This document shows positions 1 to 9,871 of a DNA stretch of 64,000 nt, in pieces. Both the position numbers and the translations under genes were made by a program. The first letter of the stretch is position 1, and each line of letters starts with the position of its first letter. The DNA is from Desulfitobacterium dehalogenans ATCC 51507 (GTDB taxonomy: Bacteria; Bacillota; Desulfitobacteriia; Desulfitobacteriales; Desulfitobacteriaceae). Under the pieces are notes generated by a model. It saw nothing but the letters and a program-made list of their open reading frames with translations. It was not told the DNA's origin and searched no databases. The stretch lies in NCBI RefSeq assembly GCF_000243155.2, contig NC_018017.1, positions 4,092,001 through 4,156,000 of the forward strand, read 5' to 3'.

Positions 1-274
1 TGTCCTTCTCCACGTTCAGCCTCTTCAATTGATCCATATACCGGGCCATGGCAGAGCTGTGATCCATAATCCCTTGATGAACCTTACCATAGGCATCATC
101 ATCACCCTTTAAATCAATCCTTACTTTCTTTTCCTTTTCCAGAGCCTTTATTGTCAGCACAACGATTCCCAGGCAGGCTGCACTGCTTAAGGCGGATATC
201 AATAGATTGCCGCCGATCAGCCAGACTACAAGGAATGCTGCTGCCGCTGCAACACCAAGGAATATTTCTTTCAT
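1..274 (-). CDS. Membrane protein, N-terminal fragment (possibly XpaC-like)
   Basis: The first 91 codons of a minus-strand gene that runs off the left edge. The ATG at 274 has an AGAGGAG ribosome binding site. The N-terminus has two short hydrophobic stretches (about residues 4-20 and 24-42) separated by a Gly-Gly-Asn turn, then a charged segment rich in Lys, Asp and Glu. This layout, directly downstream of a solute-binding/VWA lipoprotein gene, fits the XpaC family that often sits beside TelA-type toxic-anion-resistance genes. That assignment is an inference from context. The rest of the protein is outside the window, so function stays open. Confidence 0.6.
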   Translation of the reverse strand, partial: MKEIFLGVAAAAAFLVVWLIGGNLLISALSSAACLGIVVLTIKALEKEKKVRIDLKGDDDAYGKVHQGIMDHSSAMARYMDQLKRLNVEKD

Positions 275-285
275 AGCAATCTCCT

Positions 286-1827
286 CTAATTATATGCTCT
301 TATCTCCTTAAAGGCGTTAATAAGGTCTGTTCTGCCATCAAAAGTCTTGCCCCTTGTCAGCCTGCTGATTTCATCCAGCTGTTTCGGATTGGCCTTTCCG
401 AACATAATTGAAAATACGGGGGTATCGTAGGCTGTACCAGGACTGAACCTGCCCCCTGATTCACCGTCGGTCATCAGGACGATAGATTTGGTATAGGTTT
501 CGGAATCAAAATCATTTAATATCTTAATGGCACGTTCCACCGGTCTGTATATATCTGTTCCGCCCCCTGTTCCGGTATCCTTTATCCTGGAAATCAAGGT
601 TCTAGTATCCGTGCCGGAGTGAGTTGAATCAACCCATTTGAGATCAGCGGCAAAGGGAATGACAACTATTTCATCATTTTCGGAAAACTGGATCATATCC
701 TCTGCTGCCAGCTCATGATTCAGTATCCGCTCCATGGCCGCTACAAGCTGCTTATTGCCCTCGCCGTACATACTGCCTGAATAGTCAAGGCAGAATACTA
801 CCGCAGAGGGCTTTCTGAATAAATCCTGGTAAAGGGTCAAGGCCATTTTAAGCACAGGACTCGCTGGATATTTAATAGGGGACAAATAAGCGTTCTTATC
901 AATCCCGTAGGATTCCTTAAACACCTCAACGTTGGATACCAGGCCTCCGTAGGTGGTTCTTCTCCCCAACCCTTCAAGCTTTTGCTGGGTATCCGCAGAT
1001 AATAAGAAGTCCTGCAGCTTATTAAAAGTCTCCAGTTTCTCACTGTCATTATTGTCTATATAGGCAAATGGGCTGTCCGAAACAGAGACTCCGTCAGAGG
1101 GATAGATAAACAGCAAAGGTTCTTTATTGCTTTCGATAAGCTGTTTGTTCAGCTCGATAAGGGACGATTCGTAGTTTACCAGGGCATCGTAGTCCCCTTC
1201 CCTGAATATGTCTATTAAGTACTCATCACTGCCGGAATTCCTCGCCACTCCTTTAAACAGCTTCTTTAAGCTTTCCTGAAGAGCCGGTGATGTTAAGTCT
1301 TCTTCTGTCAACACCGGAGGATTACCCGCCAGGCTGTTTAAGAAACCTATGTAAGCCGATGCTCCGCTGTTTGTTTGCGTGACTGAGGGCATCAGAAACT
1401 TTAACTTTCCTACTTCAACCGCCTTCACCAAGTCATTGACAACGGTATCCCTGCTAAATCCCAAGGCTTTATATCTGCTTTCCTTTACCGCAAAGATTAC
1501 GGGGTTAACGGATATGGATTTTGAGTTTTTTAATACTGAGCTTGGGATAGACGCGTTCCATATGCTGTTTGAGGACCATACAGCATCATAATCCTGAGGC
1601 GATGATTTGATCATGGCAGGAATATTTAGAGAGCCCGTATACTCAAATCTCAATTCTATTTTATTTCTTTGGGCAAATTCAGTAAGCATTGGCTCTAAAT
1701 CCTTATTTTCACTACTTGACAAAATAGTGAATCCACCTGTTTCCCCCTTCCCGGAAGAACAGGCGCACAGAGAAAACAATAAAGCTGCCAACAAAAAGAC
1801 AACCGCTATTTTTCTGTACAAAACCAT
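286..1827 (-). CDS. Lipoprotein with solute-binding and von Willebrand A domains
   Basis: A 513-residue predicted lipoprotein. The signal peptide ends in a lipobox (LCAC, Cys near residue 23). The middle 300 residues look like an extracellular solute-binding fold. The C-terminal third is a von Willebrand A domain: it has a MIDAS DxSxS motif (DYSGS, about residue 345) and the later acidic motif MTDGES. Expected role is metal-dependent protein or ligand binding on the outer face of the membrane; the ligand is unknown. The ATG at 1827 was chosen over the longer frame to 1881 because GGGAAG lies 4-6 bases upstream and the signal peptide then starts normally. It ends 12 bases before the next gene (274), so the two are probably cotranscribed. 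Confidence 0.85.
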   Translation of the reverse strand: MVLYRKIAVVFLLAALLFSLCACSSGKGETGGFTILSSSENKDLEPMLTEFAQRNKIELRFEYTGSLNIPAMIKSSPQDYDAVWSSNSIWNASIPSSVLKNSKSISVNPVIFAVKESRYKALGFSRDTVVNDLVKAVEVGKLKFLMPSVTQTNSGASAYIGFLNSLAGNPPVLTEEDLTSPALQESLKKLFKGVARNSGSDEYLIDIFREGDYDALVNYESSLIELNKQLIESNKEPLLFIYPSDGVSVSDSPFAYIDNNDSEKLETFNKLQDFLLSADTQQKLEGLGRRTTYGGLVSNVEVFKESYGIDKNAYLSPIKYPASPVLKMALTLYQDLFRKPSAVVFCLDYSGSMYGEGNKQLVAAMERILNHELAAEDMIQFSENDEIVVIPFAADLKWVDSTHSGTDTRTLISRIKDTGTGGGTDIYRPVERAIKILNDFDSETYTKSIVLMTDGESGGRFSPGTAYDTPVFSIMFGKANPKQLDEISRLTRGKTFDGRTDLINAFKEIRAYN

Positions 1828-1956
1828 CTCACTTCCCATCTTTTCGCATTTATTTCTATATATTATAGCATATGTCAACAAGGATTTATTGAAGCCGCCA
1901 GGAAAAAATCATGGCCTGTGGCAAGGAAACCGCAGACTGCACAGCATGAAATAGAA

Positions 1957-1981
1957 AGACCGCCTTCAGCAAGAAGGCGGT
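1957..1981 (-). terminator. Intrinsic terminator after the MBL-fold gene
   Basis: A 9-bp perfect stem (ACCGCCTTC / GAAGGCGGT) with a 5-base loop, followed on the minus strand by a T-rich run. It sits just past the stop at 2004. Confidence 0.8.
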
Positions 1982-2003
1982 GTCTGCAATCGAAACTAAT
2001 CTT

Positions 2004-2981
2004 CTATACTCTTGTATAATAAACCACCCCATCTTTTAATTCCTTAACCACAACCTTTTGAAAAACAAGATGGGTCAGGTGGGCCAGAGCTTCCCCGGTC
2101 GCAAATATTTTTTGGGCCGGCGGGAAATCTTCCCAGGACTTAATGGATAAATCCCATTGCATTTGACTGGCTACTTGGGCTCCCGACAAACTCCCCTTGC
2201 CCAATATCGTCAGGATATTTTCCAGCCGCCGCTGATGATGAGATTTAAGCTCTTCTATCCTTGTATATCCATCCTCAAGAACATAACGATGGGCAGGGAA
2301 AACCACCTTTAGATCAAGACTGGCAATTTTGTCCAGGCTTTTCAGGTATTCACCGAGGTAATCTCTGGTGATGGTTGCCGGCGGCGCCCAAATCGTATTA
2401 TTGGGAGTGATTTTTCCTAAGATATGATCCCCGGAAAACAGGATTTTTCGCTCCGAATCATAAAGACAAACATGATCCGGGGCGTGACCCGAGGTCTCAA
2501 TACACTGAAAGCTGAATTCTCCAACTTGGAGAATATCCCCATCCTGGACAATGGCTACACTTTCCACGATGTCACTGGCATAGGTATACCCGGGGTGGGC
2601 GGATATACTGATATGGGGCAGCCCGCTTTGACTGATCAGGTCATCAAAGAAGCCTTTTAACCCTTCCTCTGCATAGCCCTGCAAAGATTGGGCACAATAC
2701 CTGCCACTATAGACTGTGTTGGTCGGACGGGATAAGTAACCGGCCAGGCCCGAATGATCGCCATGAATATGAGTTATGAAGATATCCGTGTTTTCCATCG
2801 CAATACCAAGCTCCTCTATAGCTTGATCCATAGCCTCCCTGCATTCGGAACGATTAAAGCCGGTGTCAATAAGGAGGTTCCGCTCATCTCCTTTGACTAA
2901 ATAGGCATTGGTTGCCTTTAAAGGGTTGTTCGGAAGTGGAATTTGAATTTTAAAAATATCTGGGTATACTTGTTCAATCAT
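2004..2981 (-). CDS. MBL-fold metallo-hydrolase
   Basis: 325 residues of the metallo-beta-lactamase fold superfamily. The metal-binding motif HxHxDH is present as THIHGDHSG (about residues 70-78). Further ligands are likely in ETSGHAPDH (about 165) and in FPAHR (about 230). The C-terminal 80 residues form a helical, possibly winged extension, as in many Firmicute glyoxalase-II-like proteins. Start ATG at 2981 follows AAAGGATG. The gene stands alone between two terminators. The substrate cannot be told from sequence: a thioester such as a glyoxalase II substrate, or a phosphodiester, are both possible. Confidence 0.85.
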   Translation of the reverse strand: MIEQVYPDIFKIQIPLPNNPLKATNAYLVKGDERNLLIDTGFNRSECREAMDQAIEELGIAMENTDIFITHIHGDHSGLAGYLSRPTNTVYSGRYCAQSLQGYAEEGLKGFFDDLISQSGLPHISISAHPGYTYASDIVESVAIVQDGDILQVGEFSFQCIETSGHAPDHVCLYDSERKILFSGDHILGKITPNNTIWAPPATITRDYLGEYLKSLDKIASLDLKVVFPAHRYVLEDGYTRIEELKSHHQRRLENILTILGKGSLSGAQVASQMQWDLSIKSWEDFPPAQKIFATGEALAHLTHLVFQKVVVKELKDGVVYYTRV

Positions 2982-3206
2982 CTATAAACATCCTTTCAGT
3001 ATATGTTGAGCCTGTTTTTTTACTCTGGTGGTGCCAACCTTAACAACATGGGAGTCTGCCGTGAATCTACAATCCATTGTTGCGAATTTTCCCAATATTC
3101 TTAGTATAAGTTTACCATAGAATTACCCTCTGTCCCTGCTATGTGCATAGTTTCTTTTATACCTTTGCCGGTTCACCGTCAGCGTGCCCCTTCAATATGA
3201 AAAAGC

Positions 3207-3240
3207 CCCTTTATCCGTATAGTATATCATTCGGATAAAG
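3207..3240 (-). terminator. Intrinsic terminator after the DUF3102 gene
   Basis: CTTTATCCG / CGGATAAAG, a 9-bp perfect stem with a 14-base loop. On the minus strand it is followed by GGCTTTTTC. It lies 12 bases past the stop at 3252. Confidence 0.8.
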
Positions 3241-3251
3241 AGACTTTCATT

Positions 3252-4076
3252 CTACATTTTCGCTTTTAAGCCCTCAGCTAAAAAATTTATGATCTTATCT
3301 TTGTAGACTTTATATGTGTCGGGCTCCTGCTTGGCAAATTCCTTCAGCTCCCACAAAAGCTCCCTGAAGTTCCGGTCAAGGCTCTCGTATAAAAAGGCGA
3401 TTTTATTGGCTTTGCTCTTGTGGTAAGCCTGATCAAGCCTGTTGCTCATCCGGTCGATGGCTTGGGCGGAAGTATCCTGCTTAAGGTTTTTTAGGTCCAT
3501 GCTCAATTTCTCGGCTCTGGCCTCGCTCTTCGCTTTGGCTTGATTCAGCTCTTCCACTTTGGTTATCAGGTTGTCCCGTTCGCCGCTCAGCCGGGTTATC
3601 TGGCCTTCCTGGTCTGCCAGGGTTTGCTGGAGCTCTGTCTTTTCCTGAAGAGCCTGATCCCGCTCCGCCGCAGCCCGGTTCCGTTCCTGAACCGCCTTTT
3701 GCAGCTCCCGGGTCGACATGCTCTCCAGATCCAGCTCGGTGATAAACTGAGCCCGTTCCTCCTCCGGGATCCCCAGCAGAATGAGCCCCTGAGTGTAGCT
3801 CAGTTTGGAAAGCGCTTGCCAATCTGGTGAGGCGGGCTGTGGGGGCCCATACTCCTCAAACAGGCGGATCAGGTTGCCCGCCGTTTTCTGGGAGTAACTG
3901 ACTGACTCTTCCAGCCACCGGCCCCATTCACCATAGGGGAGCAGACCCTTGGCCTCCACCAGGCGGCTGCCGATCTCGATGGCATTGTACAGAAGAACTT
4001 TGCATACCTGATGCTTCATCGTATTGATTTCAGCTGCTATTAAAAGCGGCGTGCGTTCTGTGCTCACATCCCCCAT
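3252..4076 (-). CDS. DUF3102 coiled-coil protein
   Basis: 274 residues. The first 110 match the DUF3102 pattern: a helical segment with LVEAKGLLPYGEWGRWLEE, where a GEW core follows an initial helix. Residues about 120-205 are a long heptad-rich coiled coil full of Glu, Gln, Lys and Arg. A short helical domain closes the protein. Family members often occur near plasmid, phage or integrated elements and resemble the N-terminal part of replication or partition accessory proteins, but no function is established. Start ATG at 4076 follows AAGGCAGGG. It is monocistronic and divergent from the small gene pair at 4306. Confidence 0.8.
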   Translation of the reverse strand: MGDVSTERTPLLIAAEINTMKHQVCKVLLYNAIEIGSRLVEAKGLLPYGEWGRWLEESVSYSQKTAGNLIRLFEEYGPPQPASPDWQALSKLSYTQGLILLGIPEEERAQFITELDLESMSTRELQKAVQERNRAAAERDQALQEKTELQQTLADQEGQITRLSGERDNLITKVEELNQAKAKSEARAEKLSMDLKNLKQDTSAQAIDRMSNRLDQAYHKSKANKIAFLYESLDRNFRELLWELKEFAKQEPDTYKVYKDKIINFLAEGLKAKM

Positions 4077-4305
4077 GATGGTTCCCTGCCTTTAATCGGG
4101 AATTCCCGTCCTTTTTGATTGATTTACTCATAGACTATGTGATCAAGGTCTTAAGTGTGACAAACCTGACAAGGAACTCCAAGAATATACATTCCCTTAA
4201 CCACGATAGTCGTTGCTTCTGTCACCTCTGGATGAACAAGCCCATAAGATAGGACAGGACGGGGTCTCCCGGTCGGTCAATACAGCGGAAAGGAGGGTGA
4301 TGCAT

Positions 4306-4530
4306 ATGGCTGTAGTAGCTCATCCATTGAGCTCAACTGTAGTGATAAGATATCAGGTGGGTGAAACCCCCTCCGGTTCCCCGATCATCAGGCAAAAAAG
4401 CCTGAACAACGTCAAAGCTGAGGCCACGGACCAAGATATTTATGATGTGGCGGCAGCTTTATTCGGTCTGAGCGAACGTCTGGTGATTCAGACGATCCTC
4501 AGAAAAAATTATGATTTGATAGACGAGTAA
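4306..4530 (+). CDS. DUF1659 domain-containing small protein
   Basis: 74 residues, matching the DUF1659 family: beta-rich, with IRQKSLNNVKAEATDQDIYD and a C-terminal half following as a short helix and strand. The start used is the ATG at 4306, nine bases after an AGGAGG site. An in-frame ATG at 4300 lies too close to that site. It is followed after 35 bases by the DUF2922 gene, a pairing common in Firmicutes. Neither family has an assigned function. The proteins are cytoplasmic, without signal or membrane segments. Confidence 0.85.
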   Translation: MAVVAHPLSSTVVIRYQVGETPSGSPIIRQKSLNNVKAEATDQDIYDVAAALFGLSERLVIQTILRKNYDLIDE

Positions 4531-4565
4531 TTCCTGAAAGCATTAACCGGAAAGGAGGTGCTGCG

Positions 4566-4805
4566 ATGGCAATCATAAGCAAAACGGTTCTGCGGCTGAC
4601 CTTTAACACAACCGGAAACAAAGCCTTTTCCTTCAGCCTGGATGATCCAAGGCCGGACTTGACTAAAGGCGAAATCGAAGCCGCCATGGATACGATCATC
4701 GAAAAGAATATCTTTCTTTCCCCCAGCGGTGAGCTGATCGGAAAGAGAGATATCCGGATCGTGGGAACGATGACCAATGACATGTACGATCCCCCGCAAG
4801 CTTAA
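4566..4805 (+). CDS. DUF2922 domain-containing small protein
   Basis: 79 residues beginning MAIISKTVLRLTFNTTGNK, matching the DUF2922 pattern. The FSLDDPRPDLTKGEI segment and the AMDTII helix are typical. It has its own AAAGGAGGTG ribosome binding site. It forms a two-gene plus-strand operon with the DUF1659 gene and ends at a strong shared terminator. Function is unknown. The conserved pairing suggests that the two small proteins work together. Confidence 0.85.
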   Translation: MAIISKTVLRLTFNTTGNKAFSFSLDDPRPDLTKGEIEAAMDTIIEKNIFLSPSGELIGKRDIRIVGTMTNDMYDPPQA

Positions 4806-4838
4806 GCGGAGGATCTGAAGGGTCATTGCTCCATGTAA

Positions 4839-4887
4839 GAAAAACCAAAGGATACCCCCTTCAAAAAGGAGTACCCTTTGGTTTTTT
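4839..4887. terminator. Bidirectional terminator between the DUF2922 gene and smpB
   Basis: A long imperfect stem (AAAAACCAAAGG pairs with CCTTTGGTTTTT, continuing inward with two mismatches) with A-runs on the left and T-runs on the right. It serves both convergent genes. Confidence 0.9.
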
Positions 4888-4895
4888 TAGTCAGG

Positions 4896-5366
4896 TCAAT
4901 AGTTTTTGCCTTGATCCCGGAAGTGACGCTCAATCTCACGTTTGGCATCCCGCTCGGCAATATCTTGGCGTTTATCATAATTCTTTTTCCCTCGGCAAAC
5001 CCCGAGTTCGATTTTAGCCAGGCCATGTTTAAGGTAAATCTTGGTGGGAATCAGGGTCAGTCCCTGTTGTTGCACTTTCCCGATAAGCTTAATGATCTCT
5101 GAACGATTAAGAAGGAGTTTGCGCTTGCGCAAGGGATCATGATTAAAACGGTTTCCTTGCTCGTATGGGCTAATATGCAGCTGATAAAGCCAAACCTCAC
5201 CGTTTTCGATCCGGGCATAGCTGTCCTTGAGGTTGACACGTCCATTACGAATGGATTTAATCTCGGTTCCTGTGAGGATAATCCCGGCTTCCAGCTTCTC
5301 CTCAACAAAATAATCATGATAGGCTTTTCGGTTGTCGGAGATAACTTTAATTCCTTCAGATGCCAC
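4896..5366 (-). CDS. smpB: SsrA (tmRNA)-binding protein SmpB
   Basis: 156 residues, the usual SmpB length. It begins with the NRKAYHDYF box, followed by [13 protein letters not shown] and NLKDSYA. The C-terminus is a basic tail ([15 protein letters not shown]). SmpB carries tmRNA into the A site of stalled ribosomes for trans-translation. Start is GTG at 5366 after GGAGGAG. The gene follows the glycolytic run, near secG and eno as often seen in Firmicutes. No ssrA gene was found within this window. Confidence 0.97.
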   Translation of the reverse strand: MASEGIKVISDNRKAYHDYFVEEKLEAGIILTGTEIKSIRNGRVNLKDSYARIENGEVWLYQLHISPYEQGNRFNHDPLRKRKLLLNRSEIIKLIGKVQQQGLTLIPTKIYLKHGLAKIELGVCRGKKNYDKRQDIAERDAKREIERHFRDQGKNY

Positions 5367-5510
5367 AAGGCTCCTCCTCCCAGATTCCCGTTTACATACA
5401 GTAAAACTTTAGATCATAAGTATAGCATAAACTCTCGCTTTCTTCCAGTAGGGCAAGCAGCTGGCTTAATGCAGTGCTGTTCAAACTGCTCAAGACCTTG
5501 GACTAGGGAT

Positions 5511-5559
5511 ATGAAAAAGGAGCATCGCTGATTACTTTAAAAGGTAGTCAGCGATGCTC
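5511..5559 (-). terminator. Intrinsic terminator after hppA
   Basis: Stem GAGCATCGCTGATTAC / GTAGTCAGCGATGCTC, 16 bp with one mismatch, followed on the minus strand by CCTTTTTC. Confidence 0.85.
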
Positions 5560-5581
5560 TCTTCCTGGATAATCTAATCTA

Positions 5582-7597
5582 CTAAATCAAAAATGGAGCG
5601 ATAATCAGGGAAATGGTACCCATAACTTTAATTAAGGCGTTTAAGGATGGACCAGCTGTATCCTTGAAGGGATCGCCTACGGTGTCCCCGATGACAGCAG
5701 CGGCATGAGTCGGAGTTCCTTTACCGCCGAGATTTCCAGCTTCAACATACTTCTTGGCATTGTCCCAAGCTCCACCAGCGTTAGCCATGAAGATTGCCAT
5801 GAGCAATCCGGAAACTGTTCCACCGGCAAGCATTCCACCTAAAGCATCCTTACCGAGTAAAAACCCTACCAGGATCGGAGAGCCTATGGCTAAGAGTCCA
5901 GGAACAATCATTTGACGAATAGCAGCTTTAGTGGAGATATCCACGCAAGCGCGATAATCCGGTTTAGCCTTTCCTTCCATAAGACCAGGAATCTCACGGA
6001 ATTGGCGACGGACTTCACCAATCATTTCGAAAGCAGCTTTACCTACAGCTTCCATAGCAAAAGCAGAGAAGAGGAAGGGTAGCGCGGCTCCGATAAAGAG
6101 ACCGATAATCGTGGTGGGTACGAGGATGTCGATTCTATCCAGATGCGCAAGCTCAGAGTAAGCATTAAAGAGAGCTAAGGCGGTCAAGGCTGCGGAACCG
6201 ATAGCAAATCCTTTAGCCACAGCGGCAGTGGTGTTCCCTACAGAGTCGAGTTTATCCGTGGTTTTACGGACCTCGGGCTCTAATTCGGCCATTTCAGCAA
6301 TACCGCCGGCATTATCCGCAACCGGTCCGAAGGAGTCGATGGCCACGACCATCCCTGCAGTAGAAAGCATAGCCATAGCAGCCATAGCAATACCGAAGAT
6401 TCCAGCGACTGCAAAGGAAACATAAGTAGCAACGCAAATGACGATAACAGGAAGAGCGGTACTCTTCATACCGGTAGCCAGACCCTGAATAATATTGGTG
6501 GCTGCACCGGTCTCAGAAGCTTTGGCAATTGCTTGGGAAGGAGCCTTCTGATTTGACGTATAGTACTCTGTTAATAGACCAATAAGAATATTAACGACTA
6601 ATCCACAAATAATCGCAATGAATATATTGTTAGGAGTTAGCGTAAGGGTTTCACTTACACGCACAGGTTCAGTGATCATCAATTGGACGATAGCGTAAGA
6701 AGCGATAGCTGTTAATAAGTTAGTACCCCACAACCCTTTGTTCAAGGCAGTTTGTGGATTGGCATTTTCTCCGGTACGAACAAAAAAGCTTGCAATAATC
6801 GAAGAAAGCATTCCAGCCACCCCAATCATGAGGGGAAGCATAAGTCCGGGAGCTCCGCTTCCTACGGATTGGAAAGCTACAGCACCGATAAGCATAGCTG
6901 CAATGGTGGTAGCAGCATAGGATTCGAAAAGGTCGGCTCCCATCCCGGCAGTATCACCTACGTTATCTCCCACATTATCGGCGATAACAGCAGGGTTACG
7001 AGGATCATCTTCAGGAATACCGGCTTCAACTTTACCTACCAAGTCCGCACCGACATCGGCTGCTTTCGTATAGATACCACCGCCGACACGAGCAAACAAA
7101 GCAATAGCACTGGCACCAAAGGCAAAAGAGTTGATGGTTTCAGCATCTTGGAACCATAAGAAAAGAGCAGCGACCCCAATAAGACCTAATCCGTTAACAG
7201 AAAGACCCATAACAGCCCCTGCACGGAAGGATACTCCCAAGGCCTTGTTCAAGCTGGTCCGAGCGGCTTCCGTAGTACGGGCATTAGCACGAGTGGTAAT
7301 TCCCATACCCACATAGCCGGCCACAGCGGAAAGCAGCGCTCCCACAAGGAAAGATACCGCAGTTTGCCAGCTTTTTAAGAAAGTCAGGATAATAAAGATG
7401 ATGATTACAAAAGGAATAAGTGTTTTGTACTGGCGATTGAGAAATGCCATGGCACCCTCTTGAATCGCGAGAGAAATTTCCTGCATCCGAGCATTTCCTG
7501 GGCTTTCTTTTAAAACACTACTTGCGAAGTAAAAGGCAAATGCCAGCCCGACAAGACCTGCTAAGACAGCCCATATAGGCATTGAAGCAAAATCCAT
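5582..7597 (-). CDS. hppA: K+-dependent membrane-bound ion-pumping pyrophosphatase
   Basis: About 671 residues with 15-16 predicted membrane helices. The pyrophosphate-binding motifs are present: DVGADLVGK and [18 protein letters not shown] (about residues 180-215), and near the C-terminus [33 protein letters not shown] (about residue 450) carries Ala rather than Lys at the cation site, which marks the K+-dependent class. It couples PPi hydrolysis to H+ or Na+ export; which ion is pumped cannot be decided here. The start used is ATG at 7597, nine bases after AGGGGGG. An in-frame TTG at 7603 is too close. It has its own terminator and a 260-bp upstream region, so it is probably monocistronic. 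Confidence 0.95.
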   Translation of the reverse strand: MDFASMPIWAVLAGLVGLAFAFYFASSVLKESPGNARMQEISLAIQEGAMAFLNRQYKTLIPFVIIIFIILTFLKSWQTAVSFLVGALLSAVAGYVGMGITTRANARTTEAARTSLNKALGVSFRAGAVMGLSVNGLGLIGVAALFLWFQDAETINSFAFGASAIALFARVGGGIYTKAADVGADLVGKVEAGIPEDDPRNPAVIADNVGDNVGDTAGMGADLFESYAATTIAAMLIGAVAFQSVGSGAPGLMLPLMIGVAGMLSSIIASFFVRTGENANPQTALNKGLWGTNLLTAIASYAIVQLMITEPVRVSETLTLTPNNIFIAIICGLVVNILIGLLTEYYTSNQKAPSQAIAKASETGAATNIIQGLATGMKSTALPVIVICVATYVSFAVAGIFGIAMAAMAMLSTAGMVVAIDSFGPVADNAGGIAEMAELEPEVRKTTDKLDSVGNTTAAVAKGFAIGSAALTALALFNAYSELAHLDRIDILVPTTIIGLFIGAALPFLFSAFAMEAVGKAAFEMIGEVRRQFREIPGLMEGKAKPDYRACVDISTKAAIRQMIVPGLLAIGSPILVGFLLGKDALGGMLAGGTVSGLLMAIFMANAGGAWDNAKKYVEAGNLGGKGTPTHAAAVIGDTVGDPFKDTAGPSLNALIKVMGTISLIIAPFLI

Positions 7598-7857
7598 TAT
7601 CAAAAACCCCCCTAAATAATGAAAATTTATGTAATGAGCCAGTTTCCCCCTAAATATTAATTCAGTTCCCGTTTGGCACCATTAAAACTACATACTAGGA
7701 TTGTTCATTATTGCATTTTAGTAAGGTAATGGATGAATGTGAACCTACCGGTTCAATTATGCAGGTTATAAGAACTCATGTTTTTAAAGGATTAGCTTTC
7801 TGCGGTTATTGCTCTATTTTTACGGAAGCTGAATAAAGGGAAAAAGGGGACCTGACT

Positions 7858-8082
7858 TTATTTCATAAGCCAGGCTACCCCCAGAGAACTCAGCAAAAAT
7901 ACAACAGCTGAGGCAATACTAACTTTTTGAAGGACAGCATCCAATCCCTTCTTCTTCCCAAAGAAGGACTCACTGGCGCCACCAATAGCCCCCAAACCTG
8001 CACTCACGCCGGATTGAAGTAAAACCGTTGCGATCAGACCCAAGGAGCTAAGGACTAATATAACGGTTAGAAAAATAACCAT
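7858..8082 (-). CDS. secG: Preprotein translocase subunit SecG
   Basis: 74 residues with two hydrophobic helices (about 1-22 and 52-73). Between them is the typical SecG loop LLQSGVSAGLGAIGG followed by SFFGKKKGLD. SecG is the small partner of SecYE and eases SecA-driven export. It sits downstream of eno, the common Firmicute order, separated by a GC-rich hairpin. Start ATG at 8082 follows an AGGGGGTGAATAGG region. Confidence 0.95.
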   Translation of the reverse strand: MVIFLTVILVLSSLGLIATVLLQSGVSAGLGAIGGASESFFGKKKGLDAVLQKVSIASAVVFLLSSLGVAWLMK

Positions 8083-8146
8083 ACCTATTCACCCCCTAAA
8101 TATATTAAAAACCAGTCGGAAGCAGTATCCTGCCTATATCAGGTAA

Positions 8147-8169
8147 ACCGCCACTTCTCTCGTGGCGGT
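8147..8169 (-). terminator. Hairpin between eno and secG
   Basis: A perfect 8-bp stem (ACCGCCAC / GTGGCGGT) with a 7-base loop. On the minus strand it is followed only by TTTACC, so it may be a weak terminator or a processing site that lets some transcription reach secG. Confidence 0.5.
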
Positions 8170-8259
8170 CATTCCTTATGATTTAGTCAGTACCGCTATT
8201 TTAGCACAAAAATTTGACAAAAGGCAAGAGTAGATAAGTCAACTGTCAATATGGAACCA

Positions 8260-9549
<1,290 letters not shown>

Positions 9550-9616
9550 CTAAATATAATATTTAACATAAATCATGTTGGTATAACTTGCCTTATTAAC
9601 TTTATCCTATCATCCG

Positions 9617-9856
9617 CACCGCTCAAACCCGAAATGCAGCCCAAGGATTTTGCTTTCAGGCAGAGAACGGATTTAAGCGAGCAGGCAAGCAATCTTCGCG
9701 AAAGACTGCAGCGGAGTCAGGTTGGAAACAGGACGTTTCCAACCGGCTATGAGGCAGGAGCCGATTTAGCCGGGGACCTGACGCAGCGGAAGCCTTGAGC
9801 GATTAGATTGCTCCGCGCAGCTTATGGAGTGAACGCCTAAAGCAAAATCCTGGAGA
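9617..9856 (+). repeat. Structured repeat, copy A1 (between gpmI and eno)
   Basis: A copy of an unrecognised family. The ends pair: AGGATTTTGCTTT (9644-9656) with AAAGCAAAATCCT (9839-9851). Inside are AGCAATCT / AGATTGCT (9688, 9805), GTCAGGT / ACCTGAC (9716, 9776), hairpin TTGGAAAC-AGGAC-GTTTCCAA (9722-9742), and hairpin CCGGCT / AGCCGG (9743, 9768). The first 27 bases are a leader shared with copy A2. It lies antisense to the glycolytic transcript. The short open frame across it (9538-9798) is not a gene. It fills nearly all of the 334-bp gap. Confidence 0.9.
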
Positions 9857-9871
9857 TCCCGGAGAGTCACC

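Noticed and set aside
3481-3822. Gly/Ser-rich minus-strand frame
   Set aside because: It is an alternative frame of the DUF3102 coiled-coil region.
5367-5581. ssrA (tmRNA) gene beside smpB
   Set aside because: No tRNA-like ends or tag reading frame in the gap; only a terminator and AT-rich sequence.
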